Below, piece by piece: positions 40,393-48,652 of a stretch of DNA of 64,000 bases. The notes under the pieces were generated by a model. The model saw only the letters and a list, made by a program, of their open reading frames with translations. It had not been told where the DNA came from and searched no databases. Both the position numbers and the translations under genes were made by a program. The stretch comes from Janthinobacterium sp. (GTDB lineage: Bacteria > Pseudomonadota > Gammaproteobacteria > Burkholderiales > Burkholderiaceae_D), in NCBI GenBank assembly GCA_003133225.1, contig PKWL01000046.1, positions 1 to 64,000 on the forward strand, written 5' to 3'. The number at the start of each line of letters is the position of its first letter. Positions within the stretch are counted from its first letter, which is position 1.

Positions 40393-41241
40393 TTAGCTAA
40401 ACAGCGTTAGCACGCCATCTAGTCCGACGAAATTGAGGGCGACATCGGCCTTCGCGCGCACCACTGGTTTGGCGCGGAAGGCGACCGACAGGCCGGCGAT
40501 GCGCATCATCTGCAGGTCATTGGCGCCGTCACCCATGACGATGGCTTGCTTGGGCGGGATGCCAAGCTCGGCGCAGACGCTCTCCACGGTGCGCTTTTTT
40601 TCTTGCGCATCGACGAGGCCGCCGACGATGCGCCCTGTGAGCTTGCCGCCCACGATTTCGAGGACGTTCGCATGCGCGTAATCGAGGCCGAGCCGCTCTT
40701 GCAAGCGCTCGGTAAAGAAGGTGAAGCCACCCGACACCAGCAAGGTCTTCAAGCCGGCCGCCTTGACGCCCGCCAGCATCCGTTCCAGGCCCGGCGACAG
40801 TTGCAAGCGTTCATCGTAGACGCGCTGCAAGGCCGAAGCGTCGAGCCCCTTGAGCAGGGCGACGCGGCGCGCCAGACTGGTCGAAAAGTCCAGGTCGCCT
40901 TGCATGGCCGCTTGCGTAATCGCGGCCACTTCCTGTTTCAAGCCCTGCATGTCGGCAATCTCGTCGATGCATTCGATACTGATGACGGTCGAGTCCATGT
41001 CCATCGCCAGCAATTTGAAGTCGCCCAGTTGGCGTTCGCCTTCAATAAAGGCGGCGTCGACATGCGCGCACCAGGCGGCCATTTCGATGCTCTCGCGCAG
41101 CGTTTGCGAATAAGGGATATTTTCGCAGCGCACAACGCGCTCGTTTGGTTTGGTCACGCGCGTCGGTTTAGCTAGCGCGGCAATGTGCTCGAGACGGGCG
41201 CTGTCGCCGTCCAGGCCCTGCAAAATCAAATTCATTGTCAT
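40393..41241 (-). CDS. serB: phosphoserine phosphatase SerB
   Basis: Last step of serine synthesis. The 282-residue protein has an ACT-like N-terminal part and a HAD phosphatase domain. The nucleophile region is LLAMDMDSTVISIECIDE with Asp81 and Asp83. Motif II lies in LLVSGGFTFFTERL and motif III/IV in IVMGDGANDLQMMRIAG. An ATG two codons in (41235, MNLILQG) may be the true start. It is followed on this strand by nothing close and is preceded by mfd, five bases upstream. Confidence 0.95.
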   Translation of the reverse strand: MTMNLILQGLDGDSARLEHIAALAKPTRVTKPNERVVRCENIPYSQTLRESIEMAAWCAHVDAAFIEGERQLGDFKLLAMDMDSTVISIECIDEIADMQGLKQEVAAITQAAMQGDLDFSTSLARRVALLKGLDASALQRVYDERLQLSPGLERMLAGVKAAGLKTLLVSGGFTFFTERLQERLGLDYAHANVLEIVGGKLTGRIVGGLVDAQEKKRTVESVCAELGIPPKQAIVMGDGANDLQMMRIAGLSVAFRAKPVVRAKADVALNFVGLDGVLTLFS

Positions 41242-41246
41242 AGTCG

Positions 41247-44200
41247 CTACACGGTTAATTGTTTGATCGCTGTCTTAATTTGCGTCACGCGCGCTCCCAG
41301 GTCGGGCATGTTGGCGGTGATTTTCAGTTTGTCCTGGCCATGCAGCTTGATATGCTTGTTCTTTTGGATGAGCTCGATGATGCGCATGGCGTCGATGGGC
41401 GGCTTGACCATGAACTGCAGGGTCGCCGCCTCGCCGTGGGCGTCGATTTTGACGATCCCGACGACCTTGGCGGCCACCCGCAAACGGTGCGTTTCGATGA
41501 GCGCCTTAACCGGGTCGGGAAGCTTGCCGAAGCGGTCGATCAGCTCTTCTTGCAGATCGTCAATCTTGTCTTGCGCGCTGCAATTGGCCAGCCGCTTGTA
41601 AATCGAGAGGCGCTCGTGTACGTCGCCGCAAAAGCTGGCCGGCAGCAGCGCCGGCACGTGCAAATTGATTTCGGTCGTCGACGCCAGCGGCGTCGCCAAA
41701 TCCGGCTCCTTGCCATTTTTTAGCGCGCGTACCGCTTGGTTGAGCAAATCGGAATACAGCTCGAAGCCAATTTCGTGCATCTCGCCCGACTGGTTATCGC
41801 CCAGGACTTCACCGGCGCCGCGGATTTCCAGGTCGTGCATAGCGAGGTAAAAGCCGCTGCCCAGTTCTTCCATCTGCTGGATCGCTTCCAGGCGGCGCTG
41901 CGCGAGCTTGGTCAAGCCTTGCATGTCGTGGACGAGCAAATAGGCATACGCCTGGTGATGCGAGCGGCCCACGCGCCCGCGCAGCTGATGCAGTTGCGCT
42001 AGGCCGAATTTGTCGGCCCGATGCATGATGATGGTGTTCGCGGTCGGGACGTCGATTCCGGTTTCGATGATGGTGGTGCAAAGCAAGACATTAAAGCGCT
42101 GGGCCACGAAGTCGCGCATGACTTTTTCCAGGTCGCGCTCGTGCATCTGACCGTGTGCGATGGCGATGCGCGCTTGCGGCAGCAAGTCGCACAGCATGGC
42201 CCAGCGGTTCTGAATGGTCTCGACTTCATTGTGCAGAAAGTAGACCTGGCCGCCCCGCTTCAATTCGCGCAGGCATGCTTCGCGGATGATCGATTCATTT
42301 TCGCTGCGCACAAAGGTCTTGATCGCCAGCCGCTTTTGGGGCGCGGTGGCGATGATCGAGAAATCGCGCAAGCCATCTAGCGCCATGCCCAGCGTGCGCG
42401 GGATCGGCGTGGCGGTTAGCGTCAGCACATCGACCTCGGCGCGCAGATTTTTCAGGGACTCTTTCTGGCGCACGCCAAAACGGTGCTCCTCATCGATAAT
42501 GACGAGGCCGAGGCGAGTGAATTTCACGTCGCCCGACAGCAGCTTGTGGGTGCCGATCACGATGTCGAGCGTGCCGTCGGCCATGCCCTTGATCGCCTGC
42601 GTGATCTCTTTGCCGCTGCGAAAGCGCGACAGTTCGGCGATGCGCACGGGCCAGTCGGCGAAGCGGTCGGCAAAGGTTTGCGCGTGCTGCTCGGCTAGCA
42701 GCGTGGTCGGCGCCAGGATCGCCACCTGCATGCCGCCCATGACCGCAATGAAGGCGGCGCGCAGCGCGACCTCGGTCTTGCCGAAGCCGACGTCGCCGCA
42801 CACCAGGCGGTCCATCGGCTTGCCCGACGTCATATCCCCGATCACGGCAAGAATGGCCGCGGCCTGGTCGGGCGTTTCTTCAAAACCGAAGCTGTCGGCA
42901 AAGCGCTCGTAATCTTGCGCCGAGTAGGCGAAGGAATGGCCCTGGCGCAGGGCGCGCCGCGCGTACAGGTTCAGCAGTTCGGCCGCCGTGTCGCGCACCT
43001 GCTCGAAAGCGCGCTTTTTGGCTTTTTCCCATTGGCCGGAACCGAGGGCATGCAGCGGCGCGTCCTCCGGGGATGCGCCGGAATAGCGTGAAATCACGTG
43101 CAACTGCGACACCGGCACGTACAGTTTGGTATTTTTTGCGTATTCGAGGTGCAAGAATTCGGTCTCGCCTTCACCCAGATCCATGCTGGTTAAGCCCATG
43201 TAGCGTCCGATGCCGTGATTGATGTGCACCACGGGATCGCCGATCTTGAGCTCAGAGAGGTCGCGCACCATCGACTCGACCTGGGTCACGCCTTCCTGTT
43301 TCTTCTTGCCGGCACGGCGTCCGGAACCGGCATAGAGCTCGGTCTCGGTAATGAAAATCAAGGTGCCGTCCGGCGTCGACAGCTCAAAGCCGGCGTGCAG
43401 CGGCGCCACGCCGAGCGCCAGACTGGCGCCGGAGTAGCGGAAAGCTTCAAAATCGTCGACCGCGGCGGGCGCCAACCCGTATTCGGTGAAGTATTGCTGC
43501 AGTGTCTCGCGCCGGCCGTTCGACTCGGCGCAAAGCATGACGCGCCGGCCCGGCAGCAGCAGGTAGGCACGCAGGCTCATGAGTGGATCTTCGGCCCGAC
43601 GGTTGACGGCGACGTTCGGTACCGGCGCCGACAATTCCGACGCCAGCGCGTCGGCGTCTTTTGAAATTGTCCAGCGGGAAAATCGTTTGGCCAGCGTAAA
43701 AAAAGTCTCGTCGTTCAAAAACAAGGCCTCGGGCGCCAGGATAGGTCGTTCGCGGTCCGCTTTCAGAAAATGATAGCGCGACTGTGTTTCGCTCCAGAAA
43801 CGTTTGATCGCGCTGTCGATGTCGCCCACCAGTGCCAGCGTGGCGTCTGGCGCCAGGTAGTCAAACAGCGTCGACGTATCGTCAAAAAACAGCGGCAGAA
43901 AATATTCGATACCGGCCGAGGCGATGCCGCTGCTGATGTCCTTGTACACGACGGAGCGCGACGGATCCCCTTCGAACCGTTCGCGCCAGCGGTTGCGAAA
44001 TGTGGTGATGGCTGTTTCATCCATCGGAAATTCGCGCCCTGGCAGCAAGCGCACTTCCGCTACCGGATACAGCGAACGCTGGGTGTCGGCGTCGAAGGTG
44101 CGGATGGTCTCGATCGTGTCGCCAAACAGGTCGAGGCGGTAGGGCAGGGCCGAACCCATCGGAAACAGGTCGAGCAGGCCGCCGCGCACCGAATACTCGC

Positions 44201-44690
44201 CGGGCGACATGACCTGCGACACGTGGGCGTAGCCGGCCAGGGTCAGCTGCGACTTGAGCCTGGCCTCGTCCAGTTTTTCGCCCTGTTTAAAAAAGAAGGT
44301 GTAGGCGGCCAAAAACGAGGGCGGCGCCAGCCGCACCAGAGCTGTCGTGGCCGGTACGATGAGCACATCGCACTGGCCGCTCTGGATTTCATACAGTGTC
44401 GCTAAGCGCTCGGAAACCAGGTCATGATGGGGGGAAAAAACATCATAGGGAAGCGTTTCCCAGTCCGGCAGCAAATTGCAGTGCAGTTGCTGCGCCGCAA
44501 ACCATGGGATTTCGTCGAGCAGGCGCTGGGCGTCGCTGGCGCTGGCCACGATCACCGCCAGCATCTTGCCCTGCAGTTTCAGTTCGAGTGCACCCTGCGC
44601 CAGGGCGTACGCGTCGGACGAGCCGTGAAGGGCAGGCAACGCGAAACGGTTGCCCTGTTTGGGGAGGGATTTTATTAAGTCAAAGGGCAT
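41247..44690 (-). CDS. mfd: transcription-repair coupling factor Mfd
   Basis: ATP-dependent translocase that removes stalled RNA polymerase and recruits UvrA. The 1147 residues match the usual length. The order is a UvrB-like N-terminal region (MPFDLIKSLPKQGNRFALPA), an RNA-polymerase interaction domain with VHINHGIGRYMGL, a RecG-like helicase core with Walker A GDVGFGKTEVA and DEEH box IIDEEHRFGV, motif VI (HQLRGRVGRSHHQAYAYLL) and the TRCF C-terminal domain (VRALKNGKEPDL onwards). serB follows closely and is probably co-transcribed. Confidence 0.97.
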   Translation of the reverse strand: MPFDLIKSLPKQGNRFALPALHGSSDAYALAQGALELKLQGKMLAVIVASASDAQRLLDEIPWFAAQQLHCNLLPDWETLPYDVFSPHHDLVSERLATLYEIQSGQCDVLIVPATTALVRLAPPSFLAAYTFFFKQGEKLDEARLKSQLTLAGYAHVSQVMSPGEYSVRGGLLDLFPMGSALPYRLDLFGDTIETIRTFDADTQRSLYPVAEVRLLPGREFPMDETAITTFRNRWRERFEGDPSRSVVYKDISSGIASAGIEYFLPLFFDDTSTLFDYLAPDATLALVGDIDSAIKRFWSETQSRYHFLKADRERPILAPEALFLNDETFFTLAKRFSRWTISKDADALASELSAPVPNVAVNRRAEDPLMSLRAYLLLPGRRVMLCAESNGRRETLQQYFTEYGLAPAAVDDFEAFRYSGASLALGVAPLHAGFELSTPDGTLIFITETELYAGSGRRAGKKKQEGVTQVESMVRDLSELKIGDPVVHINHGIGRYMGLTSMDLGEGETEFLHLEYAKNTKLYVPVSQLHVISRYSGASPEDAPLHALGSGQWEKAKKRAFEQVRDTAAELLNLYARRALRQGHSFAYSAQDYERFADSFGFEETPDQAAAILAVIGDMTSGKPMDRLVCGDVGFGKTEVALRAAFIAVMGGMQVAILAPTTLLAEQHAQTFADRFADWPVRIAELSRFRSGKEITQAIKGMADGTLDIVIGTHKLLSGDVKFTRLGLVIIDEEHRFGVRQKESLKNLRAEVDVLTLTATPIPRTLGMALDGLRDFSIIATAPQKRLAIKTFVRSENESIIREACLRELKRGGQVYFLHNEVETIQNRWAMLCDLLPQARIAIAHGQMHERDLEKVMRDFVAQRFNVLLCTTIIETGIDVPTANTIIMHRADKFGLAQLHQLRGRVGRSHHQAYAYLLVHDMQGLTKLAQRRLEAIQQMEELGSGFYLAMHDLEIRGAGEVLGDNQSGEMHEIGFELYSDLLNQAVRALKNGKEPDLATPLASTTEINLHVPALLPASFCGDVHERLSIYKRLANCSAQDKIDDLQEELIDRFGKLPDPVKALIETHRLRVAAKVVGIVKIDAHGEAATLQFMVKPPIDAMRIIELIQKNKHIKLHGQDKLKITANMPDLGARVTQIKTAIKQLTV

Positions 44691-44758
44691 GCAAGCGATG
44701 ACACTTATTGAACGGTTTAGAGGGCGCCTTGCCAGGGTCGGCCGCGCCGCTACGTCGC

Positions 44759-44764
44759 ATTATA
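44759..44764 (-). promoter_or_regulatory. -10 box upstream of mfd
   Basis: A minus-strand TATAAT lies about 70 bases before the mfd start codon, inside a 180-base gap that separates mfd from the 5'-nucleotidase gene. No strong -35 box is seen. Confidence 0.4.
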
Positions 44765-44870
44765 GTCTAAGCTTCTTGTATACGCGGGCTGCGCGCCGCG
44801 GCGCCGGGACTTTGGCTGTGCGCGCCCTGTGCCGGCGCTGCCGGGGTGGGGCACCGCCGCGCATCCACGT

Positions 44871-45815
44871 TCAGGTTGGGGCGGCGCCCCTCTGGTTGGC
44901 AACGCCGAACGGGACATGCACCATCGGGATCGTGCCGCCGGCCGATGTGAGGTGACTGAGCTGGTCGTCGAAGAAGATGTGTGGCTTGAATACGGCCAGC
45001 ACGCGACTCTTGTCCATGCCGCCCAAAAAAAAGGTTTCGCTGGCGGAAACGCCCCAGCTTTTGAGAGTGGTGACGACCCGCTCGTGGGACGGCGCATTGC
45101 GCGCGGTGATGATGGCTATGCGTAATATTTTCTGGTAGGACGCATCGCGCCGCAGTGCGCGCTCTTCCAGGCGCTGCATCAGGGACAGCTTTCGGAACAG
45201 GTCGGCCAGTGGTCCCGGTTGATGCGGCGTCGCTGCGAATTTGGTTTCGTGGGCATGGAATTCGTCAACGTCGTTATGCCGCTTGAACACCGTTTCGGCC
45301 TCGTCGTCGGCGATGACTCCATCGAAATCGAAGGCCACGCGCAGTTCCTCGTCGTTTTCATCGTCCTCGATACGTGATGGCAGTACCAGGCCGGCCGGGT
45401 ACTTATTGGCGAGCGCGATCCTGACGTCTTCTTCGTTCGCACTCAAAAATAGCGAAGCGTTAAAGGCCGGCAGGTAGCTGTAGGGCGACTTGCCCGTGAC
45501 GAAGGCGGCGCGCGAAATATCGAGGCCATAGTGAGCGATCGAGTTCATCACGCGCAGCCCCGTTTCCGGCGAATTGCGCGAAAAGAGGACAACTTCGACC
45601 GGTGCCTGGCGGGCGAAGCGTTTGTTGATGTTAAGGAAGCGGCGGATGAAGGGGAACGCGACGCCGCGTCCCAAAATCACGTTGATGTTCTGTTCCTGGT
45701 ATTTACGGTACTCCTCTTCGCCGCCCACCGTGTAAATCCGGTGCGATTCCGTTAAGTCAAAGAGGGCGCTGGAGGCGATGCCGATGACAAGTTTTTGTTC
45801 GATTTGGTAGGCCAT
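44871..45815 (-). CDS. 5'-nucleotidase (cytosolic NT5C1-like family)
   Basis: The 314-residue protein is of the family that includes eukaryotic cytosolic 5'-nucleotidase I; it dephosphorylates nucleoside monophosphates. The opening YQIEQKLVIGIASSALFDLTES and the phrase VEVVLFSRNSPETGLRVMNSI are family-typical, as is the HAD-like DFDGVIADDEAE in VAFDFDGVIADDEAETVF. The C-terminal FFLGGMDKSRVLAVFKPHIFFDDQ completes the active site. It stands alone between mfd and the PBP1A gene. Confidence 0.92.
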   Translation of the reverse strand: MAYQIEQKLVIGIASSALFDLTESHRIYTVGGEEEYRKYQEQNINVILGRGVAFPFIRRFLNINKRFARQAPVEVVLFSRNSPETGLRVMNSIAHYGLDISRAAFVTGKSPYSYLPAFNASLFLSANEEDVRIALANKYPAGLVLPSRIEDDENDEELRVAFDFDGVIADDEAETVFKRHNDVDEFHAHETKFAATPHQPGPLADLFRKLSLMQRLEERALRRDASYQKILRIAIITARNAPSHERVVTTLKSWGVSASETFFLGGMDKSRVLAVFKPHIFFDDQLSHLTSAGGTIPMVHVPFGVANQRGAAPT

Positions 45816-46050
45816 TAGTGTGCGCGCGGGTTCAAACTCGGTTGCCTGCCATCTTATACGAAGGGGGCGGGCGCGTCATGTTCAAATTGGGCCGGGGGCA
45901 GCGGCTCCCGCCGGAAATTGATTGGGGCCGGCGCACGCGCCCTGGGGGAGATGGCGCGCGGTCCGGGCCGGTCGAGCCGGGGCTGTTACCAAGGCTAGAC
46001 GGGAAGCGCGTTCGCCGGGGCCGGCGCATGGCATAGCCCGCCCGGCAAAT

Positions 46051-48459
46051 TTAGTAGGCCGGCGCCGGCGCTGCCGGCGCTGCGGGCGCTGCGGGCGGCG
46101 CGTCCGCCGGCGCGCCCGGTGCGCCCGCAGCGGGGATGGCCGGTGCCGGGGGCGCCTCCGGCGCCGCGTCCGGGCCGGCTGCCGGTTCATCCATGTCGAG
46201 CGTGCGGACGGCGCCGCTGGCGGCAAATTCGTCGTACCTCCAGTCGCCGTCTTCCTGGCTCAAACCAGCCGGCACAGGCCGTTCCACCGGCGCCCGTTTG
46301 GATAAGGCCGTGTGCATGTAGTCGATCCAGATCGGCATCGCCAAGGTGGCGCCAAATTCGCGTCCGCCCAGCGATTTTGGTTCGTCGTAACCCATCCAGG
46401 CCACGCCCACGATGCCGCCGCCATAACCGGCGAACCAGCCGTCAACGGCGTCGCTCGTGGTGCCGGTCTTGCCGGCGATGTCGCTGCGGCCCAGGCGCTG
46501 GGTCGAGGCCGCGCCGGTGCCGGTGCGGGTGACTTCGCGCAGCATGCTGTCGATCACAAACGCGTTGCGGCCATCGAGCGCGCGTGCGCTTTCCTGGGGC
46601 GGCGCCGGGGGCTTGGCTTCGGACAAGATCGAGCCGCGCGCATCGGCCACGCGCGCTATCAGGTACGGCTGCACCTGATAGCCGCCGTTGGCGAACAGCG
46701 CATAGGCGCGCGCCATTTGCAGCGGGGTGACGGAGCCCGTTCCCAGAGCCATCGTCAAGTTGTTGGGCTGCTTGGCCAGATCGAACCCGAAACGCGCCAG
46801 ATAGTCGCGCGCGTAGGGCACCGTAATCGCGCGCAGGATGCGCACCGAAGCCACATTTTTCGATTGGGCCAGGGCATAACGCATCGTGATCGGGCCTTCG
46901 AACTTGCCGTCATCGTTCTGTGGCGCCCAGCTTGGGCCATCCGATTCGGCGCCGCCCAGTTCGAGCGGCACGTCGTTGATCAAAGTGGCCGGGGAAAACC
47001 CCTTTTCCAGCGCCGCCGAGTAGACGAAGGGCTTGAAGGCGGAGCCGGGCTGGCGCCACGCCTGGGTCACGTGGTTGAACTGCTGAAGGTTGAAGTCGAA
47101 GCCGCCCACCAGAGCATGGTAGGCGCCGCTGGCCGCATCGATGGCGACGAAGGCCGCCGCCACTTGCGGAATCTGCGCGATGCCCCACTCTTTTTTTCCA
47201 TCTTGCGCAATGCGGATCACGGCGCCGGCACGCAATTTGGCTCCGCTCCGAGCTTTGGCTGCCAGCGCTTGGGCGGCGAAGCGCAAGCCTTCGCCGCGAA
47301 TTTCGATCACTTCGCCGGCCGAAGTTTCCACCTTCACGAGCGTAGGCGACGCTTCGGTCACGACGGCCGCGATCAAGCGGTCGCTGTTCGGGTGCTTCTG
47401 CAATTCCTCGTCGATGGCATCGTCGCGCGCTTGCGGATCGTCCGGCAGGTCGATGACGCTTTCGGCGCCGCGGTAGCCATGGCGCCGGTCGTAGGCGATG
47501 ACATTACGCCGTACCGAATCGTAGGCGGCGTCCTGGTCGGCTTTTAAAATCGTGGTGGTGACGATAAGCCCGCGCGTGTAGGCCTCATCCTTGAATTCGG
47601 CGTACACGGCCTGGCGCGCCAGTTCGGCCACATATTCGGCATGGGTTTCGAATTCCTGGCCGCGGTTGTTGATGTGGAGCACTTCAGTTAGCGCTGCCTC
47701 GTATTGCGCTTCGCTGATGTCATTGAGTTCGCGCAAACGCTTGAGGACCACGTGCTGGCGTTGGCGCGCGCGCTTCGGATTGGCAACCGGGTTATGGTGC
47801 GCGGGATTTTGCGGCAGCCCCGCTAGCATCGCCGTCTCGGCGATCGACAGCTCGCTGACCGGCTTGTTAAAGTAGACCTTGGCGGCACTGCCAAAACCGA
47901 AGGAACGCTGGCCCAGGTAGATCTGGTTCATGTACAGTTCGAGAATTTGGTCCTTCGACAGCGCCGCCTCGATCTTATAGGCCAGCATGACTTCATTGAG
48001 CTTGCGCGCGAGCACCTTGTCGCGCGTCAGAAAGAAGTTGCGTGCCACCTGCATCGTGATGGTTGAGCCGCCTTGACGGTAGCTGCCGCCAAGGTTGGAC
48101 TTGGCCGCGCCCAGCAGGCGGATATAGTCGATGCCGCCGTGCTCGTAAAAGCGCGAGTCTTCAATTGCCAGCACGGCCTTCTTCATCATTTCCGGCATGG
48201 CGGCGATGGGCACGAAGTCGCGGTGTTCCTCGCCGAATTCGCCGATCAGGAAATGATCCGCCGTGTAAATACGCAGCGGGATCTTGGGCTGGTAGTCGGT
48301 GATGACGTCAAGTGCAGGCAGGTTCGGCGCTATGACCAAGAGCAGATAGCCGGCAACGAGCGCGACGATGAGCAAGAGGGCGGCCGCGGCAGCGACCAAG
48401 GCGCGCATGACAGTACGAGAGGAGGGCCAATTGAACCAGGCGCGAGGGGACGCAGTCAA
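46051..48459 (-). CDS. mrcA: penicillin-binding protein 1A (bifunctional)
   Basis: Polymerises and cross-links peptidoglycan in the periplasm. One membrane helix (about residues 15-38, LVAAAAALLLIVALVAGYLLL) anchors the enzyme. The GT51 glycosyltransferase domain has the catalytic Glu in AIEDSRFYEHGG and the QGGSTITMQVARN motif. An OB-like insertion lies in the middle. The transpeptidase domain has the active-site Ser in GSAFKPFVY (SxxK), then SKN in AQSKNVASV and KTG in AGKTGTTSDAVDGW. The last 50 residues are almost only Ala, Pro, Gly and Asp. The 802 residues fit class A PBPs of betaproteobacteria. Confidence 0.96.
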   Translation of the reverse strand: MTASPRAWFNWPSSRTVMRALVAAAAALLLIVALVAGYLLLVIAPNLPALDVITDYQPKIPLRIYTADHFLIGEFGEEHRDFVPIAAMPEMMKKAVLAIEDSRFYEHGGIDYIRLLGAAKSNLGGSYRQGGSTITMQVARNFFLTRDKVLARKLNEVMLAYKIEAALSKDQILELYMNQIYLGQRSFGFGSAAKVYFNKPVSELSIAETAMLAGLPQNPAHHNPVANPKRARQRQHVVLKRLRELNDISEAQYEAALTEVLHINNRGQEFETHAEYVAELARQAVYAEFKDEAYTRGLIVTTTILKADQDAAYDSVRRNVIAYDRRHGYRGAESVIDLPDDPQARDDAIDEELQKHPNSDRLIAAVVTEASPTLVKVETSAGEVIEIRGEGLRFAAQALAAKARSGAKLRAGAVIRIAQDGKKEWGIAQIPQVAAAFVAIDAASGAYHALVGGFDFNLQQFNHVTQAWRQPGSAFKPFVYSAALEKGFSPATLINDVPLELGGAESDGPSWAPQNDDGKFEGPITMRYALAQSKNVASVRILRAITVPYARDYLARFGFDLAKQPNNLTMALGTGSVTPLQMARAYALFANGGYQVQPYLIARVADARGSILSEAKPPAPPQESARALDGRNAFVIDSMLREVTRTGTGAASTQRLGRSDIAGKTGTTSDAVDGWFAGYGGGIVGVAWMGYDEPKSLGGREFGATLAMPIWIDYMHTALSKRAPVERPVPAGLSQEDGDWRYDEFAASGAVRTLDMDEPAAGPDAAPEAPPAPAIPAAGAPGAPADAPPAAPAAPAAPAPAY

Positions 48460-48499
48460 AACGATGTTCTCACTTTACTTGTGCTTGCACGGGGAGTCG

Positions 48500-48505
48500 A
48501 TTATA
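48500..48505 (-). promoter_or_regulatory. -10 box upstream of the PBP1A gene
   Basis: A minus-strand TATAAT, preceded by TAGTC, lies about 40 bases before the PBP1A start. The -35 match is poor. Confidence 0.4.
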
Positions 48506-48652
48506 GACTATCGATGGCGCCGCTTCTCGGCGCGCCGGCGGGCGTAATAAGGCTTTCAATCAATTCTCGCCTGTGCGATAGTCGTGGCTGCGTCAATTGA
48601 CCTTAGCTGCGGCGCGCCGGGACTAGTTATTTACCATCATGGGGAACGAGCG

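Noticed and set aside
46312-47547. 411-codon plus-strand open frame opposite the PBP1A gene
   Set aside because: It is antisense to a well-conserved gene, rich in Arg, His and Gly, and has no motif; long shadows are expected in G+C-rich DNA.
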